Positions 39,733 to 49,869 are shown, counted from the first letter of the stretch. The stretch is DNA of 64,000 bases from Paenibacillus sp. MMS20-IR301 (GCF_032302195.1 NZ_CP135275.1:6585001-6649000); one strand, 5' to 3'. Notes: generated from the letters alone by a model not told the origin. Program-made: numbers and translations.

Positions 39733-41520
39733 ATGAAATGGCGTAAACTATCGTACAACCGCAAGCTGTTTATTACTTTACTGCTTATTGCCAGCTTGCC
39801 AGTGCTGCTATTAGGTACCATTGCTTATAAGAAATCCTCCCGGACCCTGCAAGCCCAGACCGAACAGGATCTGCAGGTGATTGCCACCCAGCTTAATTCT
39901 GCAATCGAGAAGCAGATCAGTGACTTTGACCGGTTCAGTATTCTTCCCTACTATATGCCGGAGGCCTTCAAGCTGCTTAGCCAGCCGTACGTCCCGGAGG
40001 ATGAATGGGGCTCGGCAGAGCTTAATTCGCAGAAGCAGCTGGTGCGTCTGATGAGCGCGTATCCGTCGATTAATACATCGATAAAGGGAATGGTGCTGTA
40101 CGGGATGAACGGGGCAATCAGTGCTTACCGGACGAGTGCTTCCTCAACGGTCAACAGGGAGTATGATGCTTCGGGGGAGTCATGGTACAAGGCGGCTCTT
40201 GCGCAGAAGGGGGGCTTCGTGGTATCAGGGGTGCATGAGATCAGGCAGTTTGAAGGGAAACCGTTTCAGGCGGTGACCGGCGCAAGGCTGCTCCTGGACG
40301 ATAACATGCGGCCGCTGGCTCTGATGGCACTGCATATCTCTCCTGATTTCATTGAGACCATCATCCGTTCCTCCCAGCTGCGCAGCAGTGTAGTGACGGT
40401 GGCCGATGCGGATAACCAGCTGGTGTACACTTCGGATACGCAGATTGCCGGATCGCTGCTGGGTCAGCTTGCCAAGGGTGAATCCCGGGGAATATGGACT
40501 ACCGAAGGAACCGGAACCGAGGGAAAGGTCATCTACCGTGGTGTTATGAAGCAGAGCAAGTACCTCGGCTGGACAATTTATCTGGGCAAAAACCAGAATG
40601 AGCTGCTGCGGGACAGCCGGTCAATCCGCCAGTATACCTTCATTATTGTGGCCGTGCTGGTGATATTCGCGGCAGCCGTTGCCTGGCTGATGGCCCGCAG
40701 TCTGTCCGGCCCTATTCTGCAGCTTATCCGCTCTATGCGGAATGTAGAACAGGGGAGATTCGAAGATGTGGAGCCTTCGCTGCGCCAGGACGAAATCGGC
40801 CAGCTGCATCTGAGCTACTCCAGAATGGTGAAGCGGCTCCATGGCCTGATTGAATCCATTGCGGACAAGGAGCGGCAGAAACGTAAAGCAGAGTTGTATG
40901 CGCTTACGCTTAGGATTCAGCCTCACTTTCTGTACAATACGTTGAATTCAATCCGTATGCTGGCTATCCTGCAGCAATCCCATCAGATTGCCCGTCTCAT
41001 TCATTCCCTGAACCGGCTGCTCCAGTCCTACATGAGGATTCAGGATGAGCTGCTGCCCTTGTCTGAGGAAATCGCCTTGCTGCAAACCTATGCCGAGCTG
41101 ATGGATCTGCGTTATACCAACACCTTCGCCATTGAATGGGCAGTTCCGGAAGAGCTGCTGGATGCAGGAATTCCGCCGATGCTGCTGCAGCCTGTTCTGG
41201 AGAATGCCATCTTCCATGCCTCCAAGGGCCTAAACCGCAGCCTGAAGATTAAAGTTGGAGCTACACTTGCCGGACCGGGCAATCTGCTGCAGATAGAAGT
41301 CTGCGACGATGGCATCGGAATTCCGAAAGAGCAAATTACCCGGCTGCTGAATGACCGCAAGCAGGGCGGAACCTCGAGCATTGGACTTAACAATGTGAAT
41401 GACAGAGTCCGTTTGCGCTTCGGTCCGGATTATGGTTTGCAGCTTCACCGGCTGCCGCAGGGAACGGCTGTAATCATTACTTTGCCTTACGATCAATTGA
41501 CTCAAAGGAGCGGTGAATAA
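39733..41520 (+). CDS. YesM-type sensor histidine kinase
   Basis: A 595-aa kinase. Membrane helices lie at about residues 12-32 and 300-320, enclosing an extracellular Cache-like sensor domain. A HAMP domain follows (SLSGPILQLIRSMRNVEQGR), then a His_kinase domain with phospho-His H398 in QPHFLYNTLNSIRML and an HATPase domain (LQPVLENAIFHA, DDGIGIP). ATG 39733 (GGGGGA before it) is preferred to GTG 39709. It is partner to the response regulator that overlaps its end, and presumably senses sugars or the ligand-loaded binding protein. Confidence 0.92.
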   Translation: MKWRKLSYNRKLFITLLLIASLPVLLLGTIAYKKSSRTLQAQTEQDLQVIATQLNSAIEKQISDFDRFSILPYYMPEAFKLLSQPYVPEDEWGSAELNSQKQLVRLMSAYPSINTSIKGMVLYGMNGAISAYRTSASSTVNREYDASGESWYKAALAQKGGFVVSGVHEIRQFEGKPFQAVTGARLLLDDNMRPLALMALHISPDFIETIIRSSQLRSSVVTVADADNQLVYTSDTQIAGSLLGQLAKGESRGIWTTEGTGTEGKVIYRGVMKQSKYLGWTIYLGKNQNELLRDSRSIRQYTFIIVAVLVIFAAAVAWLMARSLSGPILQLIRSMRNVEQGRFEDVEPSLRQDEIGQLHLSYSRMVKRLHGLIESIADKERQKRKAELYALTLRIQPHFLYNTLNSIRMLAILQQSHQIARLIHSLNRLLQSYMRIQDELLPLSEEIALLQTYAELMDLRYTNTFAIEWAVPEELLDAGIPPMLLQPVLENAIFHASKGLNRSLKIKVGATLAGPGNLLQIEVCDDGIGIPKEQITRLLNDRKQGGTSSIGLNNVNDRVRLRFGPDYGLQLHRLPQGTAVIITLPYDQLTQRSGE

Positions 41521-41521
41521 C

Positions 41522-42715
41522 ATGTGGAATCTGCTAGTCGTGGAAGATGAGTCCATCGTCCGGATGGGGCTGCGTTATATGCTGGACTGGGAAGCCTGCG
41601 GCGTGAACTGGAAGGCGGAAGCCTCAAACGGGGAAGAAGCGCTGAAGATTCTGGAGAACGGTGACATTCATATCATCATGACGGATATCCGCATACCGGG
41701 GATGAACGGGCTAGAGCTGGTTCAGCAGGTCCGCAGGAACGGGGATCATAAGACTGCGGTGATCTTCCTCAGCAGCTACGATGATTTCCCTTATGTGAAG
41801 GAAGCTATCCGGCTGGGGGCCATAGATTACCTGCATAAGCCTACGATGGATGAAGCGGAGGTTGCCGCAACCCTCCACAAAACGATTGCTCTGCTGGAGA
41901 GAAGCGCCGAAAGACCGCAGACGCTGCTGACTGAGAAGGAACGGAATGAACTGCTGGTATCGCTGCTTGATGTCTATACATTTCCTCATGACGGGAGCTA
42001 TGAGAAGCTGCTGGACGAATCGTTTAAGCGGGGGCTGTGGCTGGCCGCCTTCCGGCTGCGGGATGATGCAGCAGACCAGATCGGCATTACTGCGGAAGAG
42101 GATCATATGAAGTTCATGTCGATCCGGTATCTGATTGATGAGTATGTGGCTAAGGACTGGGGCGGCCGGGTCTTCCACCGCAATCACCGGGAGATTATCT
42201 GGCTGGCTCCGGCGGAAGCCAAGGATGAGCGTAAGGTGCCTGCAGACAAGGAGCATTATCTCGACAAAATGCGTAATAAAATCTTCGAACTGTTAAATGT
42301 GTCCCTGATCTGCTCCAGCAGCCGGGTATACAGCGGGCCGGCGGAAATTCCCCAGGCCTACTTCGAGGCGGAACTTAAATTTCCGGCTCATCAGCAAAGT
42401 GACAGCCTGTATGTGCGGATGGCGAAGCAATTCGTCGACCGTTATCTCCTGGAGGATATTTCACTTCCCAAGGTGGCAGAATCGATTCCGATCAGCACCA
42501 GCTATTTAAGCCGGATATTCCTGAAAGAGGTCGGGGAGAGCTTCAGTGAATATGTCATCCGCAATAAAATCATGTATGCGCAGAAGCTGCTACGGGAAAC
42601 CAACAACAAAATCTATGAGATTGCAGAGCAGCTCAGTTATACGAACCCGCATTATTTCGGGAAGCTCTTCAAAGAGCGGGTAGGGATGACTCCGCTGGAG
42701 TACCGCAACCGTTAG
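41522..42715 (+). CDS. YesN-type response regulator (REC plus AraC)
   Basis: A 397-aa protein. The N-terminal receiver has phosphorylation site D55 (MTDIRIPGMNG) and K near SSYDDFPYVKEAIRLGAIDY. The C-terminal AraC double HTH (ISLPKVAESIPISTSYLSRI and IYEIAEQLSYTNPHYFGKLF) binds DNA. ATG 41522 with AAAGGAG is chosen; a GTG three codons earlier overlaps the kinase stop. It is likely to activate the binding-protein/permease genes starting at 42907. Confidence 0.92.
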   Translation: MWNLLVVEDESIVRMGLRYMLDWEACGVNWKAEASNGEEALKILENGDIHIIMTDIRIPGMNGLELVQQVRRNGDHKTAVIFLSSYDDFPYVKEAIRLGAIDYLHKPTMDEAEVAATLHKTIALLERSAERPQTLLTEKERNELLVSLLDVYTFPHDGSYEKLLDESFKRGLWLAAFRLRDDAADQIGITAEEDHMKFMSIRYLIDEYVAKDWGGRVFHRNHREIIWLAPAEAKDERKVPADKEHYLDKMRNKIFELLNVSLICSSSRVYSGPAEIPQAYFEAELKFPAHQQSDSLYVRMAKQFVDRYLLEDISLPKVAESIPISTSYLSRIFLKEVGESFSEYVIRNKIMYAQKLLRETNNKIYEIAEQLSYTNPHYFGKLFKERVGMTPLEYRNR

Positions 42716-42744
42716 AGCATAAAAACATAGGAAATGACACCAGA

Positions 42745-42867
42745 ATGAAGGATCTGAGTCCCCTCTCCGGCAGAGCGCTGAATCAGGACATGAAAGCGGA
42801 TGAAATGGCAATGCAGGCCCGTATTCGGCAGCTGGCCGGGCGCGGTAGACTGAGATCAGGCAAATGA
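42745..42867 (+). CDS. Possible 40-aa ORF
   Basis: ATG to TGA between the response regulator and binding protein, encoding MKDLSPLSGRALNQDMKADE... with a basic end. Weak ribosome site (AGGAAATGA). The even codon use suggests it could be translated or be a gene fragment. No family recognised. Confidence 0.25.
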   Translation: MKDLSPLSGRALNQDMKADEMAMQARIRQLAGRGRLRSGK

Positions 42868-42906
42868 GGGATCAGTTGCTGAAAATATCCAGGGGGTTAT
42901 GAACAC

Positions 42907-44187
42907 ATGAGAAAAAAATACCTGTCCGTTATGCTCACGGTTATGCTGACTGCAATGCTCCTGCTTACAGCCTGCGGTTCGAAGAACACAGCTGCTCCTG
43001 CTGCGGGTGCTGCAGATGAAGGTGAAACGACAATTTCGCTTTGGGTTCTGAACGATCAGGCCACCTATTTAACGCCCATGATTGATGCTTTCCAGCAGGC
43101 TAATCCGGGAATCCATGTCGAGGCGAGCTACTATGGAACCGATCCTTTGAAGGAATCGCTTAAGGTAGCGGCATCCTCCAAGACATTGCCGACCATGTGG
43201 TTCACCTGGGGCGGATCGCTCGGCTCCTTCTATCCCGAGAATAATCTGACGATGGATTTGACTTCCATTGCTGAGAGCCACAAATGGAGTGATATCTATA
43301 ATCCGGCTGCGCTCGATCTGGTGAAATACAATGACAAAGTATCCGGTGTACCGTTCCATCTGGCTTCACTCGGCATGTTCTATCCGAAGGCGCTGTATGA
43401 GAGCCTGAACATCGCGCCGCCAACCTCGTTCGGTGAGTTTGAGCAGCAGCTGGAACAGATCAAGAGCAGCGGCGTAACCCCGTTTGCTGTCGGCGGCAAA
43501 GGCGGCTGGATGGTCATGCGTCTGACCGAGCAGCTGCTGGAGAAATATGCGGGAGCAGAGCTTCACGACAAGCTGAGCACCCTGGAAGCTTCCTGGGCTG
43601 ATCCGGCTGTGGAGCAGACCTTCGCCAAACTGAAGGACTGGGCGGATAAAGGGTATTTCGAAAAAGGCTTTATCACCATTGACCCGACTGAAGCGGAAGC
43701 GCCCTTCTACCAGGCGGAACGTGCCTTTACACTCACAGGCTCCTGGGTGGATCTGAGCATCAGCCAGGCGGGCAGCAGCCCGGCCGATTTCGGAGTATTC
43801 AAATTCCCTAATGACCAGCCGGTCTCCCGGATGTCCAGCTTCGCCGAAATGTTCCAGATTAACGGCAGCAGCGAGGCCAAAGAGCAGGAAGCCGCTGTGA
43901 AGCTGGCGGAATATATGACCGGACCGGATACGGTTAACCAGTATATTAACCAATATGGATCACCGGCGCTGAAGGAGTTCGAAGGCTCAGCTGAATCTCC
44001 GCATACCGCCGAGCTGGCGCAACTGATCGGCGAAGGGAATTTCCTGATTGCTGACCAGGCGCTGCCGCAGGCTGTAGCACAGAAGCTGTTTGAAGCCCAG
44101 GATGCGGTAGTGCTGGGCGAATGGACACCGGCACAGGCTGCTCAAGAAATGCAGAAGGCCGTTGAGACCTATAAGAGCGGCCAGTAA
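42907..44187 (+). CDS. Sugar ABC transporter substrate-binding lipoprotein
   Basis: A 426-aa family 1 extracellular solute-binding protein. The signal peptide ends in the lipobox LLTAC (C23), so it is anchored outside the membrane. Typical parts: ISLWVLNDQATYLTPMIDAF and WKL-like FTLTGSWVDLSISQAG. It delivers an oligosaccharide to the two permeases that follow. The adjacent glycosidase suggests a plant-derived glycan. No MsmX-like ATPase is encoded here; a shared one elsewhere is expected. Confidence 0.92.
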   Translation: MRKKYLSVMLTVMLTAMLLLTACGSKNTAAPAAGAADEGETTISLWVLNDQATYLTPMIDAFQQANPGIHVEASYYGTDPLKESLKVAASSKTLPTMWFTWGGSLGSFYPENNLTMDLTSIAESHKWSDIYNPAALDLVKYNDKVSGVPFHLASLGMFYPKALYESLNIAPPTSFGEFEQQLEQIKSSGVTPFAVGGKGGWMVMRLTEQLLEKYAGAELHDKLSTLEASWADPAVEQTFAKLKDWADKGYFEKGFITIDPTEAEAPFYQAERAFTLTGSWVDLSISQAGSSPADFGVFKFPNDQPVSRMSSFAEMFQINGSSEAKEQEAAVKLAEYMTGPDTVNQYINQYGSPALKEFEGSAESPHTAELAQLIGEGNFLIADQALPQAVAQKLFEAQDAVVLGEWTPAQAAQEMQKAVETYKSGQ

Positions 44188-44217
44188 ACGGCCGGGCATC
44201 AGCCAAGGAGGCATCTT

Positions 44218-45093
44218 ATGAAGATCAAACAGTGGAAGCCTTGGGCATTCGTCATGCCGGCGCTGCTGGCATATCTGGTGGTCATTGTAGCTCCATCCCT
44301 ATATACACTCAGGTTAAGCTTCTATAACTGGAACGGAATTGCCGCAACCAGAAAGTTTGTCGGCTTGCAGAATTATCGCTATCTGCTCAGTGAGGATACC
44401 GTGTTTAGAGTGGCTCTGCGCAACAATATTATGTGGATGATCGGCTCGCTTACGGTCATTATCGGCCTCGGGCTGATGTTCGCACTGCTGCTGAACCGCA
44501 GGCTGAAGGGCCGTTCGATTTTCCGGAGTGTCTTCTATTTTCCTTATGTACTGTCGGGGATTATCGTGGCCTTAATGTGGACCTGGCTATACCATCCGAG
44601 CAAAGGCTTCTTCAATGTAGTACTGGAGCAGCTCGGGCTCGGGGCCTGGGCACATGCCTGGCTGGCTGATCCCCGTACAGCTCTGGCCGCAGTATTCGTA
44701 GCCGGTGTATGGCAGGGTGTCGGCTTGCCGATGGTCTTATTCCTGGCAGGACTGCAGACGATCCCGCGTGACTGTTATGAGGCGGCGATTATTGACGGCG
44801 CGAAGCCGCGCCAGTCCTTCAGATATATTACGGTACCGCTGCTCAGCGAGACATTCGTTATCGTCTTTGCCACAACGCTCGTCAATGCAATGAAGGTGTA
44901 CGACATTATTTACGGCATGACAGCCGGAGGCCCGGCCCAGAGCACGCAGGTGCTCTCATCCTGGATGTACTATCAGACGTTCAAGCTCAACAATATCGGC
45001 GCAGGCTCGGCGATCTCCTGGGTGCTTGTCTTCATTACAATGATTGTAATTATTCCGTATGTAATCTATACCAACAAAAAATCTCATTTGTGA
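44218..45093 (+). CDS. Sugar ABC permease (MalF/UgpA type)
   Basis: A 291-aa permease with six membrane helices and the EAA loop YEAAIIDGAKPRQSFRYITV, which contacts the ATPase. AAGGAGG ribosome site. Confidence 0.92.
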   Translation: MKIKQWKPWAFVMPALLAYLVVIVAPSLYTLRLSFYNWNGIAATRKFVGLQNYRYLLSEDTVFRVALRNNIMWMIGSLTVIIGLGLMFALLLNRRLKGRSIFRSVFYFPYVLSGIIVALMWTWLYHPSKGFFNVVLEQLGLGAWAHAWLADPRTALAAVFVAGVWQGVGLPMVLFLAGLQTIPRDCYEAAIIDGAKPRQSFRYITVPLLSETFVIVFATTLVNAMKVYDIIYGMTAGGPAQSTQVLSSWMYYQTFKLNNIGAGSAISWVLVFITMIVIIPYVIYTNKKSHL

Positions 45094-45118
45094 TGATAGC
45101 TAAAGGAGATACAGACTT

Positions 45119-45949
45119 ATGGAGGAAACGAATTATACTGCGTCTTCAAAAATAATCAATTATCTCATCCTGGCCTGCCTGGCTGTACTGTTCCTGATTC
45201 CGATCTACTTTATTGTGATGACAGCGTTGAAATCAAATGCGGATTTGGCAAAATATCCGGTATATGCTTTTCCTGAGAAACTGCAGTGGAGCAACTTCTC
45301 GCAGGCCTGGGCGAAAATGAGCATCTATATCCGTAACAGCATGTTCATTTCGGCTGTGAAGGTACCGATCGGCATCCTGCTGGAAGCACTGGCTGCATAT
45401 GCGCTGACGCGGATGAATTTCAGATGGGGGAATGTGCTGTTCGGATTCTTCCTGATCGGAATGATGGTACCCTTCCAGGCTACGCTTGTGCCGCTGAATA
45501 TGATGATCAACTTCTTCGGTCTGGAGAATACGTATCCCGGCGTGTTCATTATTTATATCGGCTTCGGCGTACCGTTTGGCATTATGGTGCTGCGCGGCTT
45601 CCTCCGCTCCATCCCGAAGGAGCTGGATGAATCGGCATTTATAGACGGCTGCGGCGAGCTGGGCAAATTTTTCCGGATTATTGTTCCGATTGCCATGCCG
45701 GCGATTGCCACGCTGATCATTCTGGATTTCCTGGCTACGTGGAATGAATTTCTGCTGGCGCAGATTTTCATCACGAAGGACTCTATGCAGCCTGTAACGG
45801 CGGGCTTGTTGACCTTCCAGGGGCAGCATTCCAGCAATTACACCTTACTGAGTGCAGCCGTATTATTATCGATTATACCGATTCTTGCCGTGTATCTGTT
45901 CTTCCAGAAGTATTTCGTCGCCGGCATGGCCGGAGCGGTCAAGGGCTAA
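45119..45949 (+). CDS. Sugar ABC permease (MalG/UgpE type)
   Basis: A 276-aa permease with six membrane helices and EAA loop ELDESAFIDGCGELGKFFRI. It is the partner of the preceding permease, in the same operon, 25 nt downstream. Confidence 0.92.
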   Translation: MEETNYTASSKIINYLILACLAVLFLIPIYFIVMTALKSNADLAKYPVYAFPEKLQWSNFSQAWAKMSIYIRNSMFISAVKVPIGILLEALAAYALTRMNFRWGNVLFGFFLIGMMVPFQATLVPLNMMINFFGLENTYPGVFIIYIGFGVPFGIMVLRGFLRSIPKELDESAFIDGCGELGKFFRIIVPIAMPAIATLIILDFLATWNEFLLAQIFITKDSMQPVTAGLLTFQGQHSSNYTLLSAAVLLSIIPILAVYLFFQKYFVAGMAGAVKG

Positions 45950-45967
45950 CTATTAAGGAGGATATTG

Positions 45968-47722
45968 ATGATTACTGAACAGACGAAGATGGGGGCTATT
46001 CTAAAAAATGAATCCGCGAGAGCCTGCCTGGTCCGCGCATTCCCGTTCCTGGATGAGGAGAAGCATCTGCTGTTTATCTATAAGACGATGAAGCTTGGCG
46101 AGTTCCTCGATTCCAGGGTGAGGCTCGGCTTCGCTATGGAGCAGCGCGCTGTGCTTGCGGATGAGCTGCGCGGACTTCCGGAGATTGCGGAGCCTGGAGC
46201 AGGCGGTTCAGCAGACGGGCATCCGCTGCAGTACACGGCCGCTGATGCTGAAGGGAGGGTGCTGCTCTCCCCGGAATTTGCCCCGCAGTGGGAAGTATTC
46301 GAGCTTCAGCTGGAAGGACCGTCAGCCGGAAATCCGTATATAGAGGTAGAGCTTGGGGCTGTTTTCAGCAGAGCCGGTGAAGATAGAACTGTTAAGGTGG
46401 ACGGCTTCTACGAAGGCAACGGTTATTACCGGGTCCGGTTCATGCCTGACAGTGAAGGGGAGTGGCATTACCGCACGTTCAGCTCCGTTAGCGGGCTGTC
46501 CAGCCATGAAGGCGATTTCTTCTGTACGGCTCCCTTGGCTGGAGTTCATGGCCCGGTCCGGGTCAGTAACACCTTCCATTTCTCGTATGCCGACGGTACC
46601 CCGTATCTTCCGGTAGGAACGACCTGCTATGTCTGGACGCATCAGGAGGAGAGTGTAGAAGAGGCGACGCTGGAGTCACTGAAGGACTCGCCGTTTAACA
46701 AAATCCGCATGTGCGTCTTTCCCAAGTCTTATCTCTATAACCGGAATGAGCCGCAGCGTTATCCGTTTGCCGGTTCCCTGGAGAGCGGCTGGGACTTCGA
46801 AGTGTTTAACCCTGATTTCTTCGAGCATCTGGAACGGCGGATTGCCGGGCTTGGCAGGCTGGGGATTGAAGCAGATCTGATTCTTATGCATCCGTATGAT
46901 AAGTGGGGCTTCTCGGAGATGGACCGTGCTGCGGATGAGCGTTATCTCCGCTATATTATCGCCCGGCTGGGGGCGTTCCGTAATGTATGGTGGTCACTTG
47001 CGAACGAATATGACCTGATGTGGGCCAAGACGGATGAAGACTGGGAATATTTTGGAACGCTGGTTCAGGCGAATGATCCTTACCCGCATCTGCTGTCCAA
47101 CCACAACTGTCTGGCCTTCTACGATCATGACAAGCCGTGGATCAGCCATTGCAGTCTGCAGCGGGTTGATGTCTATAAGACCTCGGAGGCCACCACGGAA
47201 TGGCGGCAGCGCTGGAACAAGCCGGTTGTCATTGATGAATGCGCCTATGAAGGCGACATTGACCAGGGCTGGGGGAATATTACCGGAGAAGAGATGACCC
47301 GCCGGTTCTGGGAAGGCTTCGTCCGGGGCGGTTATGTCGGCCATGGCGAGACTTATATGAACAGCGAAGAGCTGCTGTGGTGGTCAAAGGGCGGCGAGCT
47401 GACCGGCACGAGCCCGGCAAGAATTGCCTTTCTGCGCAAGATGATTGAAGAATCCCCGGCCGGATATTGGGAGCCGCTGCCTTCGGACTGGGATCTGCCG
47501 TGTGCCGGCATTGACCAGGAGTACTATATTTATTATTTCGGCTTCAATCAGCCGCGCTTCCGGAATTTCCATTTCAAGCCGGGTGTACAATATGCAGTGG
47601 AGATCATTGATACCTGGAACATGACCATCAGCAAAGAACTGGAGCTGAAAGAGGGCAGCTTCCGGGTTGATCTGCCGGCGCGGCAGTACATGGCCGTGCG
47701 GTTCACCCGGCAATTGCCGTAG
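45968..47722 (+). CDS. DUF5060/DUF5605 glycoside hydrolase-like protein
   Basis: A 584-aa cytoplasmic protein, no signal peptide. After an N-terminal helical segment of about 85 residues comes a beta-sandwich DUF5060 (QWEVFELQLEGPSAGNPYIE, then GFYEGNGYYRVRFMPDSEGE). A TIM-barrel of the apiosidase-like type follows (FLPVGTTCYVWTHQ-like region; NVWWSLANEYDLMW with a probable catalytic Glu; VIDECAYEGD with a second acid). The C terminus is a DUF5605 beta domain. It probably cleaves the imported oligosaccharide. ATG 45968 is used, AAGGAGG before it; a TTG one codon earlier is not needed. Confidence 0.82.
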   Translation: MITEQTKMGAILKNESARACLVRAFPFLDEEKHLLFIYKTMKLGEFLDSRVRLGFAMEQRAVLADELRGLPEIAEPGAGGSADGHPLQYTAADAEGRVLLSPEFAPQWEVFELQLEGPSAGNPYIEVELGAVFSRAGEDRTVKVDGFYEGNGYYRVRFMPDSEGEWHYRTFSSVSGLSSHEGDFFCTAPLAGVHGPVRVSNTFHFSYADGTPYLPVGTTCYVWTHQEESVEEATLESLKDSPFNKIRMCVFPKSYLYNRNEPQRYPFAGSLESGWDFEVFNPDFFEHLERRIAGLGRLGIEADLILMHPYDKWGFSEMDRAADERYLRYIIARLGAFRNVWWSLANEYDLMWAKTDEDWEYFGTLVQANDPYPHLLSNHNCLAFYDHDKPWISHCSLQRVDVYKTSEATTEWRQRWNKPVVIDECAYEGDIDQGWGNITGEEMTRRFWEGFVRGGYVGHGETYMNSEELLWWSKGGELTGTSPARIAFLRKMIEESPAGYWEPLPSDWDLPCAGIDQEYYIYYFGFNQPRFRNFHFKPGVQYAVEIIDTWNMTISKELELKEGSFRVDLPARQYMAVRFTRQLP

Positions 47723-47732
47723 CAGACCGGGA

Positions 47733-48629
47733 TTAGCCCTTCGGAATACTGCGGTAACGGGACGGCGAGAAGCCGGACATTTTCTTGAACAGTCTGGAGA
47801 AGTAGTAAGGATCATTAATGCCGACGGCTGCGCTGATCTCCTTAATGCTTAGCTCGGTAAGGTCAAGGAGCTGGCCGGCCCGCTGGATCTTCAGCCGCAG
47901 GAAGTATTCAATCGGCGGAACGCCGGTCTCCAGATTGAACAAATGAATCAGATGCTGCTGCGACAGCCCGACATGTCTGGCCAGCTCCGTAAGCTTGATA
48001 GAGGTATCCATGTGCTGATTCATATACTGGATCGCTTGCTCCAGGTAATTCTCCCTCTTCTTCTCCTGTGCCGACTTCATCGTATTCAGGCCGATGCCGG
48101 AGAGCAGCTGCCTTGCTGTCTGGGCAACATGAACATGGGAGGTCAGCGAATATGTCCGCTCGGCAAGCAGCTCATAGGCAGGCTGGAACCATTCGGTGAA
48201 CCGGGCAATCCCGCTGGGCGGAAGGGCGAGCTGCGCTGCGGACAAGCCGAACAGGCTGACGAGCTGCGCTGCATGCTCACCCTTGAAATGAAACCAGTAG
48301 ATGCTCCATGGATTTGCGGCTGCTGCACCATACCGGTGAGGAGTACCGGGAGGAATAATGATCATATCGCCTTCCCGCAGGGTCATCCGCTCATCCTGCT
48401 GCAGCTCGACCCAGCCTTCTCCCGCCGCGCAGAAAATAAAGATATGCGCCGGAGCCCCCTCCGGCCGTTCGCGGAAATGGTACTGGGCACTCGGGAAATA
48501 GCCGATATCTGTTATGTACAGAGAGGAAGTAAGGTCTTCCTTCTCCAGTTCCCTTATCCAATAATCAGGGAGCACATACAGCTTCTCCCTCATGAAGCCT
48601 TCGGGCTTCTTTGTTGTTTCTCCGGCCAT
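47733..48629 (-). CDS. AraC-family regulator with cupin sensor
   Basis: A 298-aa protein. The N-terminal cupin-type ligand domain (GDMIIIPPGTPHRYGAA) and C-terminal AraC HTH (LTELARHVGLSQQHLIHLF and IKEISAAVGINDPYYFSRLF) are clear. GGAGG upstream. It is oriented opposite to the sugar operon and followed on the same strand by nothing; the oxidoreductase gene upstream ends 27 nt from its start, so the two may be co-transcribed. Confidence 0.9.
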   Translation of the reverse strand: MAGETTKKPEGFMREKLYVLPDYWIRELEKEDLTSSLYITDIGYFPSAQYHFRERPEGAPAHIFIFCAAGEGWVELQQDERMTLREGDMIIIPPGTPHRYGAAAANPWSIYWFHFKGEHAAQLVSLFGLSAAQLALPPSGIARFTEWFQPAYELLAERTYSLTSHVHVAQTARQLLSGIGLNTMKSAQEKKRENYLEQAIQYMNQHMDTSIKLTELARHVGLSQQHLIHLFNLETGVPPIEYFLRLKIQRAGQLLDLTELSIKEISAAVGINDPYYFSRLFKKMSGFSPSRYRSIPKG

Positions 48630-48655
48630 TGTCTGAACCTCCTATATGTCATCCA

Positions 48656-49735
48656 TTACAGCAGGCTGATCTCATCCTGTAATGTAATTTTGCCGCCCGA
48701 GCAAATCGCTTCATCAACCGCAAACGAGAGTCTGGCGTCAGTTAACGCCTCTGCCAGAGAATAGGACGAAATCCCTGTCCGCAGGAAGCCGGACATATTC
48801 AGCAAGGCTTGGCCAATTCCGATCTCTTCATCAGAGAGCGGGGCCGCAGGAAAGGGATTGCGGAACAGACACTGGCCTTCGGCCCGCAGCTCCCGCAGGG
48901 CAAGGCTGTCCAGGCTGCCTTCCTGTCCGCCTTGAATCCGCAGGATCTCTGCATAACCGGTCTCCTCTGCACTGAGGCGGCGGCTGATCTCATTGTCGCG
49001 GATTTCGCCGTGTGATCCGCGGATCAGGACGCGGTTCCTGCGCAGCGGCGAGAAATACTGTGAGCGGGTGAAGTCAAGCACCGCACTCTGGCCGGAGGGG
49101 AATACCATAATTGCGATATCCTGCTGCTCTGTCGTCAGGCTGTCTTCGGCTGCCCGTCCCCGGTAGGGGAAGTCCATAATGGGCAGCTCCAGCCGCCGGG
49201 CCGTGATTTCACAGGCGGTTCCATTGACAGACAGCCAGCGGCGGATCAGGCTGATGCCATGATAGCCATGGGCGACAGAGACCTGGACATGGCCGATCCT
49301 GCCAAGCTGCCCCTCCCCGATATAGGCGGTTCTCGCCTGATGATGCGGAAGCAGCGGATATTGCTCGGCTACCTGAATGAGCGAAGCGCGGGTGAGGCTG
49401 GCACGGAGCCGTTCATATTCAGCCGGTGAGGCGGCAGCAGGCGTCTCGGCCAGCACAGGAATCTGCAGGTCTGCCAGCTCCAGCAGCAGATCCGCTGCCG
49501 CCGTCTTGGACACGGCCAGCACCAGGAAATCACTGTCCGCCGCAAGCTGTCCGGCAGAGCTGTATACCTTAAGGCTCCATCTGCCGATAAGCTGCTGATA
49601 TTTCGCCGGGTTACGGATTACCGCACCGCTGACCTGAAATTGCTGCGGCAGCATCTGAGCCAGCTTCAGATACATTTCTGCTCTCCATCCGCTGCCAATA
49701 AGGCCGAAACGAATAGGTTGGTTGGTGGTTGGCAT
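48656..49735 (-). CDS. Gfo/Idh/MocA-family oxidoreductase
   Basis: A 359-aa NAD(P)-dependent sugar dehydrogenase-type protein. The Rossmann start is RFGLIGSGWRAEMYLKLAQM and the second domain includes GQLGRIGHVQVSVAHGYHG. ATG 49735 follows GGGGTG and is preferred over GTG 49747. It likely acts on the sugar taken up by the adjacent transporter. Confidence 0.85.
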   Translation of the reverse strand: MPTTNQPIRFGLIGSGWRAEMYLKLAQMLPQQFQVSGAVIRNPAKYQQLIGRWSLKVYSSAGQLAADSDFLVLAVSKTAAADLLLELADLQIPVLAETPAAASPAEYERLRASLTRASLIQVAEQYPLLPHHQARTAYIGEGQLGRIGHVQVSVAHGYHGISLIRRWLSVNGTACEITARRLELPIMDFPYRGRAAEDSLTTEQQDIAIMVFPSGQSAVLDFTRSQYFSPLRRNRVLIRGSHGEIRDNEISRRLSAEETGYAEILRIQGGQEGSLDSLALRELRAEGQCLFRNPFPAAPLSDEEIGIGQALLNMSGFLRTGISSYSLAEALTDARLSFAVDEAICSGGKITLQDEISLL

Positions 49736-49813
49736 ACACTTATACACCCCGGTTGATTATTTATAATGAGCTTGTACAGTCAATACACTATTTCCTTATT
49801 GTATATGAAAAAC

Positions 49814-49858
49814 CAAGAAGCCCGCCACACCCGTACTTCCGGGCAGGCAGGCTTCTTG
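49814..49858 (-). terminator. Terminator of the P-type ATPase gene
   Basis: Stem CAAGAAGCC (49814-49822)/GGCTTCTTG (49850-49858); on the minus strand it is followed by GGTTTTT. It lies 12 nt beyond the ATPase stop. Confidence 0.75.
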
Positions 49859-49869
49859 AATGATCCGGC

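Noticed and set aside
47943..48764. 273-codon ORF antisense to the AraC regulator
   Set aside because: It lies opposite a clear AraC-family gene, and its composition looks like the complement of that frame.
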